The notes under the pieces are model-generated. The model was not told the origin of the DNA, did no database searches, and saw nothing but the letters and a program-made list of their open reading frames with translations. From the NCBI GenBank assembly GCA_024763215.1, contig JANTFX010000019.1:1-37447 (forward strand): a stretch of DNA of 37,447 nucleotides. The letters are read 5' to 3'. This document shows, piece after piece, positions 1 to 7,940 of the stretch (the first letter of the stretch is position 1; each line of letters starts with the position of its first letter). The position numbers and the translations under genes are program-made. This stretch comes from Candidatus Krumholzibacteriia bacterium. GTDB lineage: Bacteria > Krumholzibacteriota > Krumholzibacteriia > LZORAL124-64-63.

Positions 1-587
1 CCGCGCAGCATACCCGCCCGGCTCCCGGTTGATCGCCCGGGCAGCAGAGCCACCGCCGCGGTGACCAGGAAGACCAGGGGCACCTCCACGAGGATGGTGG
101 TGGCGTAAGCGGTCGCCGGTCGGTACAGGAAAAACAGGACCGCCGGCAAGGCCGCCGCGGCCAGCCTCCGCTTACGGCCCGCGCCCTGCGGGGTCAGATC
201 CCGCCATCCGATCCAGGCCAGCAACAACACCGTGCCCAACCAGCAGCCCATCTGCAGCAACCGGATGCCCCGCAAGCGGTCAGGCGGCAGCACCCTGTCC
301 GCAGGCCCGGGGTCGGCGTCGCCGGCCAGGCGGATCAGCTGCGGATACAGCGGGGACATGAAACAGGGTTCGGGCGGGCAGAGGGCTCCGGACGGCAGCG
401 CAGCGGCGCGGTCCAGGTAGTAGACCTCATCCAGAATGGGCACCTGCCCGAAGACCGTATGTTCGGCCCGTGGCAGCAGAAAGCTCCAGAACAGAAAACC
501 GGCCAGCAGCAACAACAGCAGCAGCACCTGCAACAGCAGACCGGTCCGTGCCCCCCTGTCCGCCGGCTGCGCCGCCAGGTCGCCCAT
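1..587 (-). CDS. Membrane glycosyltransferase, GT39/ArnT-like (partial, C-terminus beyond window)
   Basis: I translated this from the minus strand; it runs off the window edge, so only 195 N-terminal codons are seen. There is a basic start, one strong membrane segment (about residues 17-38), then an acidic motif DEVYYLD (53-59) and a following stretch PCFMSPLYPQLI, then two further hydrophobic segments. An Asp-Glu pair in the first periplasmic loop followed by an SPLYP-type stretch is typical of GT-C fold enzymes of the GT39/PMT/ArnT group, which transfer sugars from polyprenyl-phosphate donors outside the membrane. The ATG overlaps the ychF stop as TGATG, so translation is probably coupled to ychF. 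The family call is by pattern; donor and acceptor cannot be told. The absence of the rest of the gene is due only to the window edge. Confidence 0.72.
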   Translation of the reverse strand, partial: MGDLAAQPADRGARTGLLLQVLLLLLLLAGFLFWSFLLPRAEHTVFGQVPILDEVYYLDRAAALPSGALCPPEPCFMSPLYPQLIRLAGDADPGPADRVLPPDRLRGIRLLQMGCWLGTVLLLAWIGWRDLTPQGAGRKRRLAAAALPAVLFFLYRPATAYATTILVEVPLVFLVTAAVALLPGRSTGSRAGMLR

Positions 588-1642
588 CACACGCTGAACC
601 GGATCTCGATGATGTCGCCATCGTGGACCTGGTAGGCCTTCCCCTCCAGACGCACCAGGTTGGCGGCCTTGGCCGCGGCCAGGCTGCCGGAGGTGATCAG
701 GTCGTCGTAGGCGGTGACCTCGGCCCGGATGAACCCGCGCTGCAGGTCCGAATGGATGACCCCGGCCGCCTCGGGCGCCGTCGCCCCCTTGCGCACCGTC
801 CAGGCGCGGCACTCGTCCGGCCCCACGGTGAAGAAGCTCTGCAGGTTCAGGGCGCCGTAGGCCGCGTGGATCATGCGCACCAGGGCGGGCTCGGCGATGC
901 CCAGATCGGCCAGGAATTCCCGGGCCTCCTCGGGTGCCAGCTGGGCCAGCTCCTCCTCCATGCTCGCGCACAGGGCCACGACTTCGGCCCCGACCGCCTC
1001 GGCCGCCGCGACCAGCTCGGGGGCGGGCGGCTCCCCCTCGGCGTGGTTGAGCACCACCATCAAGGGCTTGAGCGTCAGGAACGCGAACCCCGAGACGATC
1101 TTCTGCTCGTCGGGGTTCAGCTCCAGTTCCCTCAGCGGGCGATCGTTTTCCAGCTGTTGTTTGAGGCGCTCGAAGCAGGGCGGTTCAAGGGGATTGGCCA
1201 CCTTGCCCATGCGGGCCTTGTCCTTGGCCAGCTTCTCCAGGCGGTTCTCGACCACCTGCAGGTCGGTCAGTATCAGCTCGAGGGCCATGGATTCGAGCTC
1301 CCCCTGGGGGTCGGGCGCGCCGTAGCCGCCGTCGAAGCAGCGCACCACCTGGGCCAGGGCGTCCACCTTGCGCCCGTGTTCCAGGAAGCGCACGGCCTCC
1401 CGCCCGCCGTCCGGCCCTGTCCCGCCGGCGAAACCGGGGATGTCTACCCATTCGACCGCCGCGTGGACGGTGCGCTTGGGCTTGAACATCTCCGTCAGCC
1501 TTTCCAGGCGCTGGTCGGGGATCTTGCCCACGGCGCGGTGGGGCTCGACCCCGCCCTGCCCGGTGGGCTGGTCAGCCCCGGTGATGGCGTTGAACAGGGT
1601 GGTCTTGCCCGTGAACTTCATGCCGATGATGCCGATCTGCAC
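587..1642 (-). CDS. ychF: YchF/OLA1-family ribosome-associated nucleotide-binding protein
   Basis: This is a TRAFAC-class P-loop NTPase of the Obg family, known in other bacteria to bind ribosomes and hydrolyse ATP. Visible motifs are an N-terminal P-loop GMKFTGKTT, the G3 motif DIPG, the G4-like LNHAE in place of NKxD (usual for YchF) and a C-terminal TGS domain. The C-terminal SFFTVGPDECRAWTVRKG block and the end EGKAYQVHDGDIIEI are almost diagnostic. The start is set at GTG 1642 because GGAGG lies 5 nt before it, giving MQIGIIGMKF as in other YchF proteins. An upstream ATG at 1654 would add four residues but has no ribosome site. The P-loop departs from the usual PNVGKST. The length (351 aa) is slightly short of about 363. 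It is coupled by TGATG to the downstream glycosyltransferase. Confidence 0.93.
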   Translation of the reverse strand: MQIGIIGMKFTGKTTLFNAITGADQPTGQGGVEPHRAVGKIPDQRLERLTEMFKPKRTVHAAVEWVDIPGFAGGTGPDGGREAVRFLEHGRKVDALAQVVRCFDGGYGAPDPQGELESMALELILTDLQVVENRLEKLAKDKARMGKVANPLEPPCFERLKQQLENDRPLRELELNPDEQKIVSGFAFLTLKPLMVVLNHAEGEPPAPELVAAAEAVGAEVVALCASMEEELAQLAPEEAREFLADLGIAEPALVRMIHAAYGALNLQSFFTVGPDECRAWTVRKGATAPEAAGVIHSDLQRGFIRAEVTAYDDLITSGSLAAAKAANLVRLEGKAYQVHDGDIIEIRFSV

Positions 1643-1703
1643 GACTGCCTCCATCTAGCGGGGAATTCGGTACGCCGGACCTCGGACCCGACCGTTAAAC
1701 CGG

Positions 1704-1731
1704 AAGATAGACCAATCTGCCTTTGGATCAA
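1704..1731 (-). promoter_or_regulatory. Candidate sigma70 promoter of ychF
   Basis: On the minus strand TTGATC (1731-1726) and TATCTT (1709-1704) are separated by 16 nt, each matching four of six consensus bases. The -35 box touches the stop codon of the upstream methyltransferase gene. The predicted 5' leader would be about 55 nt. This rests on sequence match only. Confidence 0.4.
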
Positions 1732-2648
1732 GACCGGTCCCGCCTCACAACAACCCCCGCCGCCGGGCGCCCATCGGGATCGCGGCTCTCCTCGTAGGCC
1801 AGAACCGTGAATTCCGGCGCCGGGAAGTAACCCGGCAGCTCGCCGCAACGCAGCCGGTGGCGGCGAGCGGGCCTGCCGTCCCAGCCGGGCACATCCAAGA
1901 AGGTGCGCATCAGGAACACGCCGCCGGGTATCAGCAACCGCCGAACGTGGGCGATGAGATCGCGCTGCAGGTAGCGGAAGGTGGTGATGACGGCCCAGGG
2001 ACCAGGCGGCACCACCGCAAGATCGCGCAGGTCGGCGGCGGTGAAAGCGCATGCTGTGGCGTGGCGATCGGCCAGCCTGCGGCCCAGCCGCAAGGCGTCC
2101 GGCAGGTGATCGATCCCGGTGACCTGGTAGCCCCGCATGGCCAGCCACACCGTGCTGCGCCCGCTGCCGCAGGCCAGATCCAGGGCGGGCCCCAGCGCCG
2201 GCGGCGGCAGCAGATCCGCATGGCGCAAAAGCCAGCGATCGGGCCGCCACAGGGCCGCCGCGCCCGCGCCTGTGGCAAGGGCCGCGGCCGCCACTGCGTC
2301 CGCCCACCCCGGCGGCAACACGAGCCCCTGCACATCCTGCCGCTCCCTGCGGGCCAGTTCGGCAAGGATCATCTCCAGCCGTCCGGCCTCGTCATCCACG
2401 ACCAGCAGGGGCTCGCTGCGCGGAGGCAGCAGCACCGAGGGCAGAGTGTCCTCCAGGACTTCGGCCGCAACCTCTTCCAGGGGGATGTTCACGCTGCCGG
2501 CTAGGTGGCCGCTCCGGAATCGCCCCTCTGAGCGCGGATCCAGGATGAACCCCGCCCGGAAGCCGGGTGTGGCGCGGACAACGGCCCAGAATTCCCGCGC
2601 CCCGACCACGGCCGCTTGTTGAGGGTTACGGTTGCCATCAGAGGGCAT
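1728..2648 (-). CDS. Rhodanese-like domain fused to class I SAM methyltransferase
   Basis: The 306-aa protein has two parts. Residues about 15-115 look like a rhodanese domain: ILDPRSEGRFRSGHLAGSVNIP (positions 35-56) matches the entry motif of the fold. Residues about 150-300 form a Rossmann-type methyltransferase with motif I LDLACGSGR (156-164), an acidic end of strand 2 (GID, 178-180) and a post-motif segment LLIPGGVFLMRTF. The expected rhodanese active-site loop (Cys-x4-Arg) reads DDEAGR at 85-90, so the sulfur-accepting cysteine is missing and the domain is probably a binding or structural module. The substrate is unknown; TehB-like or other small-molecule methylation is possible. The gene is divergent from glgP and upstream of ychF on the same strand, with 73 nt between. 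The start has AAAGG 9 nt upstream. Confidence 0.8.
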   Translation of the reverse strand: MPSDGNRNPQQAAVVGAREFWAVVRATPGFRAGFILDPRSEGRFRSGHLAGSVNIPLEEVAAEVLEDTLPSVLLPPRSEPLLVVDDEAGRLEMILAELARRERQDVQGLVLPPGWADAVAAAALATGAGAAALWRPDRWLLRHADLLPPPALGPALDLACGSGRSTVWLAMRGYQVTGIDHLPDALRLGRRLADRHATACAFTAADLRDLAVVPPGPWAVITTFRYLQRDLIAHVRRLLIPGGVFLMRTFLDVPGWDGRPARRHRLRCGELPGYFPAPEFTVLAYEESRDPDGRPAAGVVVRRDRS

Positions 2649-2765
2649 TTCGGTCTACCTTTCCCACCAGCACGCATCATCGCTTCAGGGCCACCGGTCC
2701 CGGTCGATACTCGCCCTGTAGGCAGCCGGACCAGCCACTTCCGTCCACATTACCCAGGAGAGCCC

Positions 2766-5387
2766 ATGCCTTCCATCCAGAAATTCGTGGTCACGCCCAA
2801 CCTGCCCGGTCCCCTGGCCCCCTTGCTCGTCATTGCGCGCAACCTGTGGTGGACCTGGAACGTCGAGGCCATCAACCTGCTGCGCCGGGTCGATCCGGAC
2901 CTGTGGGACCGTTTCGAAGGCAATCCCGTGGCCGTGCTGGGATCCCTGTCGGCCGAACGCGTGGCCGAGCTCCAGAAGGACGACGCCTTCCTGGCCAACC
3001 TGGACCGCGTCCGGCAGGACCTGGAACGCTACCTGAACATGCCGACCTGGTTCAGCCAGGAACACAAGCACCATACCCGGGGGCTGGTCGGATACTTCTC
3101 CCTGGAGTTCGGGATCCACGAATCGCTGCCGCTGTACTCGGGCGGCCTGGGCATCCTCGCCGGCGACCACCTGAAGTCCGCCGCCGACCTGGGCCTGCCC
3201 CTGGTGGGCATGGGGCTGGCCTACCAGTACGGCTACTTCCGCCAGTACCTGAACCACGACGGCTGGCAGATGGAAGAGTACGCCGTCAACGATTTCTACA
3301 ACATGTCCATGACCCTGGCCACCGATGAAAAGGGCCTGCCGGTGACCATCGAGGTGCACTACCCCGGCCGCGTGGTCAAGGCCAGGATCTGGCGGGTCCA
3401 GGTGGGGCGCGTGCCCCTGTTCCTGCTGGACACGAACCTGCCCGAGAACCTGCCCGAGGACCGCGAGCTGACGGGCAAGCTTTACGGCGGCGACAACGAC
3501 ATGCGCATCCGGCAGGAAATCCTGCTGGGAATCGGCGGCCTGCGGGCCCTGAACAAGCTGGGCCACGAGCCCACCGTGTGCCATCTCAACGAGGGGCATT
3601 CGGCGTTCCTGGCCCTCGAGCGCATCAACCTGCTGATGAAGGAAAAGGGCCTGGATTACGACACGGCCTTCGAGATCGTCCGGGCCAGCAACGTGTTCAC
3701 CACCCACACGCCCGTACCGGCGGGCAACGACCACTTCCACCCCGACCTGGTGCGCAAGTACCTGACGGCCAAGGCCGACGAGATGGGCATCGGCATCGAC
3801 AAGCTGATGGCCCTGGGCCGGCAGAACCCCGCCGACAGCACCGAGACCTTCTGCATGACCGTCCTGGCCCTGCGCCTGTGCCGGTTCTGCAACGGCGTCA
3901 GCGAGCTGCACGGGCACGTCTCGCGGCGCATGTGGCAACAGGTCTACCCCGGCGTGCCCGAGAACGAGATCCCCATCACCCACATCACCAACGGCATCCA
4001 CACCCGCAGCTGGCTGTGCAACGAGATGTCCCGTCTGTACGACCGCTACCTGGGCCCGCGCTGGTACGAGGATCCCACCAACCGCAGCCTGTGGGACCGC
4101 GTCGAGCGCATCCCCGACGCCGAGCTGTGGCGCTCCCACGAGCGCATGCGCGAACGACTGGTCGGCTTCGTGCGCCGCCGCCTGAAGCGGCAGCTCAGCA
4201 AGCGCGGGATCAAGGGCAAGTGGATCAGCCGGGCGGCCGAGGTGCTCGACCCCGAAGCTTTGACCATCGGTTTCGCGCGCCGTTTCGCCACCTACAAGCG
4301 GGCCGCCCTGATCATGCGCGACCCGGCCCGTTTGAGTGCCATCCTGAACGACCCCGAACGCCCGGTGCAGCTGATCTTCGCGGGCAAGGCCCACCCCATG
4401 GACCACCCGGGCAAGGAGGTGATCCGCCAGCTGATCCACCTGTCCCAGAGCGACGAGTTCCGCAACCGCATCGTTTTCCTGGACGACTACAACATCGAGG
4501 TGGCGCGGTATCTGGTCCAGGGCGTGGACGTGTGGCTGAACACTCCGCGCCGCCCCCTGGAGGCCAGCGGCACCAGCGGCATGAAGGTGCCCCCCAACGG
4601 CGGCATCAACCTCTCGGTCCTGGACGGCTGGTGGTGCGAGGGCTACGGCCATGACAACGGCTGGGCCATCGGCGCCGGCGAGGACTACGACGATCAGGAC
4701 TACCAGGACCTGGTCGAAAGCACCGCACTGTACGACCTGCTGGAGAACGAGATCGTACCCGCGTTCTACGACCGCAGCAGCGACGACGTCCCGCGCGACT
4801 GGACGCGCCTGATGAAGAACTCCATGCGCACGGTCACGGCCGAGTTCAACACCAACCGCATGGTCGAGGACTACACCCAGCGTTTCTACATCCCCTGCCT
4901 GGACAACGCCACGCGCCTGGAGAAGGACGGGTTCACCCCGGCGCGCGAACTGGCCTCCTGGCGCAAGAACATGCGGCACAAGTGGGCCGATGTGCGCGTG
5001 AAGGCGGTCAACACACCGCCGCAGACGATCCAGACCATGGGGACCAGCCTGCCCGTGGCGGCGACCATCTACCTGGGCTCCATCGCCCCCGGCGAGGTGC
5101 TGGTGGAGGCCTACCATGGTCTGCTGGATACCGACGGCCGCATCACCGACGGCGAGGCCGTGACCCTGTTCCCAGAGGGCGACGCCAAGGACGGCCTGGT
5201 GCTGTTCAAGGGCGAGATCGCCTGCCGCCGGGCGGGGCTACGCGGCTTCACCGTGCGGGTCACCCCACGCAAGGACGGTTTCCCCCTGGACCGTTTCGAG
5301 ACCGGCCTGATCACCTGGTGGGAGCAGTGGGGCAACCCCGCAGCTACCGCGAGCGGGCAGGCACCCGGCGAGCAGGTGCGCAGCTAA
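2766..5387 (+). CDS. glgP: Alpha-glucan (glycogen/maltodextrin) phosphorylase
   Basis: It catalyses phosphorolysis of alpha-1,4-glucans to glucose-1-phosphate using pyridoxal phosphate, releasing stored glycogen. The 873-aa product belongs to the shorter, bacterial/archaeal alpha-glucan phosphorylase type (TIGR02094 class). An N-terminal DUF3417 segment ([10 protein letters not shown]) comes first. Then come [26 protein letters not shown], the HLNEGHSAF motif, and the PLP-lysine region [14 protein letters not shown] with Lys at about 607. The start is ATG 2766, preceded by AGGAG at 2755-2759; an open frame extends 50 codons upstream but shows no conserved sequence. The gene stands alone on the plus strand, with its stop overlapping the stop of the convergent MFS gene by four bases. 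No glg partner is visible in this window. Confidence 0.95.
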   Translation: MPSIQKFVVTPNLPGPLAPLLVIARNLWWTWNVEAINLLRRVDPDLWDRFEGNPVAVLGSLSAERVAELQKDDAFLANLDRVRQDLERYLNMPTWFSQEHKHHTRGLVGYFSLEFGIHESLPLYSGGLGILAGDHLKSAADLGLPLVGMGLAYQYGYFRQYLNHDGWQMEEYAVNDFYNMSMTLATDEKGLPVTIEVHYPGRVVKARIWRVQVGRVPLFLLDTNLPENLPEDRELTGKLYGGDNDMRIRQEILLGIGGLRALNKLGHEPTVCHLNEGHSAFLALERINLLMKEKGLDYDTAFEIVRASNVFTTHTPVPAGNDHFHPDLVRKYLTAKADEMGIGIDKLMALGRQNPADSTETFCMTVLALRLCRFCNGVSELHGHVSRRMWQQVYPGVPENEIPITHITNGIHTRSWLCNEMSRLYDRYLGPRWYEDPTNRSLWDRVERIPDAELWRSHERMRERLVGFVRRRLKRQLSKRGIKGKWISRAAEVLDPEALTIGFARRFATYKRAALIMRDPARLSAILNDPERPVQLIFAGKAHPMDHPGKEVIRQLIHLSQSDEFRNRIVFLDDYNIEVARYLVQGVDVWLNTPRRPLEASGTSGMKVPPNGGINLSVLDGWWCEGYGHDNGWAIGAGEDYDDQDYQDLVESTALYDLLENEIVPAFYDRSSDDVPRDWTRLMKNSMRTVTAEFNTNRMVEDYTQRFYIPCLDNATRLEKDGFTPARELASWRKNMRHKWADVRVKAVNTPPQTIQTMGTSLPVAATIYLGSIAPGEVLVEAYHGLLDTDGRITDGEAVTLFPEGDAKDGLVLFKGEIACRRAGLRGFTVRVTPRKDGFPLDRFETGLITWWEQWGNPAATASGQAPGEQVRS

Positions 5388-6733
5388 TCCTTCCCGGGGG
5401 AGGCCCCGGCGAGCGTGAGCAGCTTCCTGCCCAGCAGGCCGCTGCTCAACGCGGCCAGCAGGAACACCACCGCCGCGGTGACGAACACCTCGCGGTAGCC
5501 CCACCAGCGCAGCAACAGGAAGCCCAGCACCGGGCCCAGGGCGCCGCGCACCCCCACCATGGCCACATGGATGCCCTGATAGTACCCACCCCTGCCGGGC
5601 GGGGCGAAGCTGATGGAGCCCACGTTCCAGGTCACGTTGATCCCCGCCATGCCCAGGGAGTAGAACCCGAAGGCCAGGTAAGCCGTCCAGGCCGGATCCA
5701 GGCCGCCCATCCAGCGCGCGCCCACGTACAAGGCACCCGGATACAGCGAGACGATGGCGAACGACAGGGTGCACAGGCGCACCGGATGGAAACGGTCCAT
5801 GAGCCGCCCCATCAGCGGTCCGAACAGGGCCACCCCCAGCGAGGCGATGAGCACCCGGGCCGAGGAGATCTCCTGGTAGCTGAGGTTCAGCTCGCGTGTA
5901 AAAAACAGGGGCAGCACCGGGATCAGCATCATGTAGGCCAGGCCGTAGATCATGAAGTTGGCCTCGTACCAGCGGAAATCGTGGTCGGCCTTGAAGGTGG
6001 CGGCCGCCTCGTGGAACGGCGCGATCAGGGCGCGGCCCAACCGCCGCCAAGCCACCGGCCCCAGGGGCAGGCGCGGCACGGTGAAGATGCCCAGAGGATC
6101 GGGCGTGGTGTCATGGGCCGGCCGCGGCAGGCGCGCCAGGATCAGCGGATACAGGAAGCCCACGGCCCCCACCACCGGAAACACCAGCCGGAAACGGTCA
6201 GGGTTGCCGTCCAGCAGACGGCCCAGCAGCAGGCTCACCGACGCGGCAGTCAGATGCTGCACCAGGGCCCCGCGCCCGAACACCACACCGCGCCGGGAGG
6301 GATGGATGTTGGCCTGCAGGATCCCGTTCTGGGCCGGATAGAACAGGGCCGCGAAGAAGTAGACCACGCCCAACAGGGCGATGAACGCGTAGGCCGAATG
6401 CACGAACAGGGCCAGAACCAGGACCAGCCGCCCCCCCAGCCCTCCGCGCAGCAGCCAGCGCCGGCGCCCCCCCTTGTCCATCAGCTGCCCCCAGTACAGG
6501 GCCAGCAGCATGCCGCTGGTCTCCATGACCACCGAGGCCGTGACCAACCAGTCGGGCGCGGCCAGGGACTTGGCCAGCACGAAGGGGAACAGCAGATAGC
6601 CTGACCACCACACGCCCTGCGCAGCCATGGCCAGCAGATAGCGGCGGACGGTCAGGCGCTCGAGGGCGTCCGCAGGTGCCGGCGGGGTGTTTGCGGCTTT
6701 CGTATTCAGGAAAGGCTCCTTGGCCGTCGGCAT
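5384..6733 (-). CDS. Major facilitator superfamily transporter
   Basis: About 449 aa with roughly twelve hydrophobic segments in two halves separated by a charged loop (around [21 protein letters not shown]). Typical MFS features are the loop 2-3 like sequence [12 protein letters not shown] and its repeat in the second half, [15 protein letters not shown]. It is an inner-membrane secondary transporter of unknown substrate. No clear ribosome site precedes ATG 6733. AAGGAG lies 6 nt before a CTG at 6709, which could be a rare alternative start. A much longer open frame continues upstream to 7768 but is only the shadow of genes on the other strand. It follows the small membrane gene at 6823-7110 by 89 nt and may be co-transcribed with it. 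Convergent with glgP. Confidence 0.85.
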   Translation of the reverse strand: MPTAKEPFLNTKAANTPPAPADALERLTVRRYLLAMAAQGVWWSGYLLFPFVLAKSLAAPDWLVTASVVMETSGMLLALYWGQLMDKGGRRRWLLRGGLGGRLVLVLALFVHSAYAFIALLGVVYFFAALFYPAQNGILQANIHPSRRGVVFGRGALVQHLTAASVSLLLGRLLDGNPDRFRLVFPVVGAVGFLYPLILARLPRPAHDTTPDPLGIFTVPRLPLGPVAWRRLGRALIAPFHEAAATFKADHDFRWYEANFMIYGLAYMMLIPVLPLFFTRELNLSYQEISSARVLIASLGVALFGPLMGRLMDRFHPVRLCTLSFAIVSLYPGALYVGARWMGGLDPAWTAYLAFGFYSLGMAGINVTWNVGSISFAPPGRGGYYQGIHVAMVGVRGALGPVLGFLLLRWWGYREVFVTAAVVFLLAALSSGLLGRKLLTLAGASPGKD

Positions 6734-6822
6734 GGGTTCGGGGCACCCGCCACGGGTCCGGCGGGTCCCGGTCCGGATGCCAGACGGTCCGGTTCCTCGC
6801 CTTCGATGGCGTCCGGGGCCGG

Positions 6823-7110
6823 CTAAGGCGTCAGTTCCACCTCGACCCCACCGAATCTTGGCGCGATCAGATTGAACAACATGGCCTGCACGAAACCAAG
6901 GATACCCCCGACGACCGCGAAGGCAAGGGGCATGCCCAGCAGGGCCAGAAAGGCCAGGGCCGTTCCCGCGTTCCATGACCCGGTGGAAACCAGATCGTAG
7001 ACGGCCCCGCCGAACGCATACAGCAAACCACAGACCAGCCCGACCATGGACATGAGGAGAGCCTGCAGCCTGGCGAGACGAATATAGCTGATGTTGCAGA
7101 TTCTGGTCAT
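6823..7110 (-). CDS. Small two-helix membrane protein (DUF3566-like)
   Basis: The 95-aa protein begins [16 protein letters not shown], then has two long hydrophobic segments (about 18-38 and 48-76) and ends in a short tail [10 protein letters not shown]. This arrangement (RI..SY.R..R.Q, two helices, a GG(I/V)E(V/L)E end) resembles small DUF3566-type membrane proteins found widely in bacteria without a known function; the assignment is by memory of the pattern. An in-frame ATG at 7137 would add nine residues, and neither start has an ideal ribosome site. It precedes the MFS gene on the same strand, and is divergent from the ABC exporter operon. Confidence 0.6.
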   Translation of the reverse strand: MTRICNISYIRLARLQALLMSMVGLVCGLLYAFGGAVYDLVSTGSWNAGTALAFLALLGMPLAFAVVGGILGFVQAMLFNLIAPRFGGVEVELTP

Positions 7111-7247
7111 TTTCCTGTCCGCCTTCCATGCTGGCATGAACGCTCACATCCTTTTTTGCATCGGCAGGGCATGAAGCATGGCTTCGAGAAACGATTGGCA
7201 ATATATAGTGCCCGTTGGAAAAACCGCCTCCTGGATGGAGAATGAAC

Positions 7248-7940
7248 ATGCTGGATACAGCCCTGGCTTTTGACAACGTGACCATGCGCTTCGGCGGGCC
7301 CGGAAACGCGGGGCGCCTCGTCCTGGAAGACATCTCCTTCCAGCTTGCCCCGGGGGACATCGTCTCCCTCGCCGGGCGCAGCGGCACCGGCAAGTCCACA
7401 CTCCTGCACCTGGCCGCGGGGATCACCTTGCCCACCGCCGGCTCGATCCGTTTGGCCGGTCGGGATCTGGCGCAGCTTGACGAAAGCCGCCGCACAACCC
7501 TACGCCGCCTCCACCTGGGGCTGGTGTTCCAGTTCTTCCATCTCCTCCCGCATCTGTCGGTCCTGGAAAACATCCTGCTGCCGGGCTGGATCGCCGGCCA
7601 CAAGGACGCCGCCCTGAACGAACGCGCCGCCGCCCTCCTGGGCAGGGTCGGCCTGGCCGGCAGGGTGGGCGACCCGGTGGCCCAGCTCAGCGGCGGGGAG
7701 ATGCAGCGGGTCGCCATCTGCCGGGCCCTGGTCCTTTCCCCGGCCCTCATCCTCGCCGACGAACCCACCGGCAGCCTGGACGAAAAGACCGGCAGGCAGG
7801 TGATGGATCTTCTGCTCGAGCTGGTCCGCAGTGAGGGTTGCTCCCTGTTGTATGTGACTCATAGCAGGGAACTGGCCGGGTTGGCCGACCGCCGCTGGCG
7901 TTTGCATGACGGCCATCTGGAACCGGAGGTCCCGGAGTGA
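7248..7940 (+). CDS. ABC exporter ATP-binding subunit, LolD/MacB/YbbA type
   Basis: The 230-aa nucleotide-binding subunit has Walker [10 protein letters not shown] (about 43-51), a Q-loop in [17 protein letters not shown] (typical of the LolD/MacB group), signature [11 protein letters not shown], Walker [14 protein letters not shown] and the switch histidine in YVTHS. It powers the permease encoded next. The start is ATG 7248 because GGAG (7237-7240) lies 7 nt upstream; an earlier TTG at 7215 and an ATG at 7242 are less good. Its stop overlaps the permease GTG by four bases (GTGA). The family handles lipoproteins, peptides or lipids by a mechanotransmission mechanism. The upstream 137-nt divergent gap has an AT-rich TATATAGT at 7202-7209, but I could not pair it with a convincing -35 box. 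Confidence 0.92.
   Translation: MLDTALAFDNVTMRFGGPGNAGRLVLEDISFQLAPGDIVSLAGRSGTGKSTLLHLAAGITLPTAGSIRLAGRDLAQLDESRRTTLRRLHLGLVFQFFHLLPHLSVLENILLPGWIAGHKDAALNERAAALLGRVGLAGRVGDPVAQLSGGEMQRVAICRALVLSPALILADEPTGSLDEKTGRQVMDLLLELVRSEGCSLLYVTHSRELAGLADRRWRLHDGHLEPEVPE

Noticed and set aside
470-1810. A 446-codon plus-strand open frame opposite ychF
   Set aside because: Its protein has no recognisable fold, is rich in Gly, His and Gln, and mirrors ychF codons; high GC makes antisense frames long.
2685-5117. An 810-codon minus-strand open frame opposite glgP
   Set aside because: Glucan phosphorylase motifs are unambiguous on the plus strand; the antisense product is low-complexity.
6734-7768. Extension of the MFS gene upstream to give a 794-aa protein
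   Set aside because: The added 345 residues lie antisense to the ABC ATPase gene and over the small membrane gene, and have no conserved sequence.
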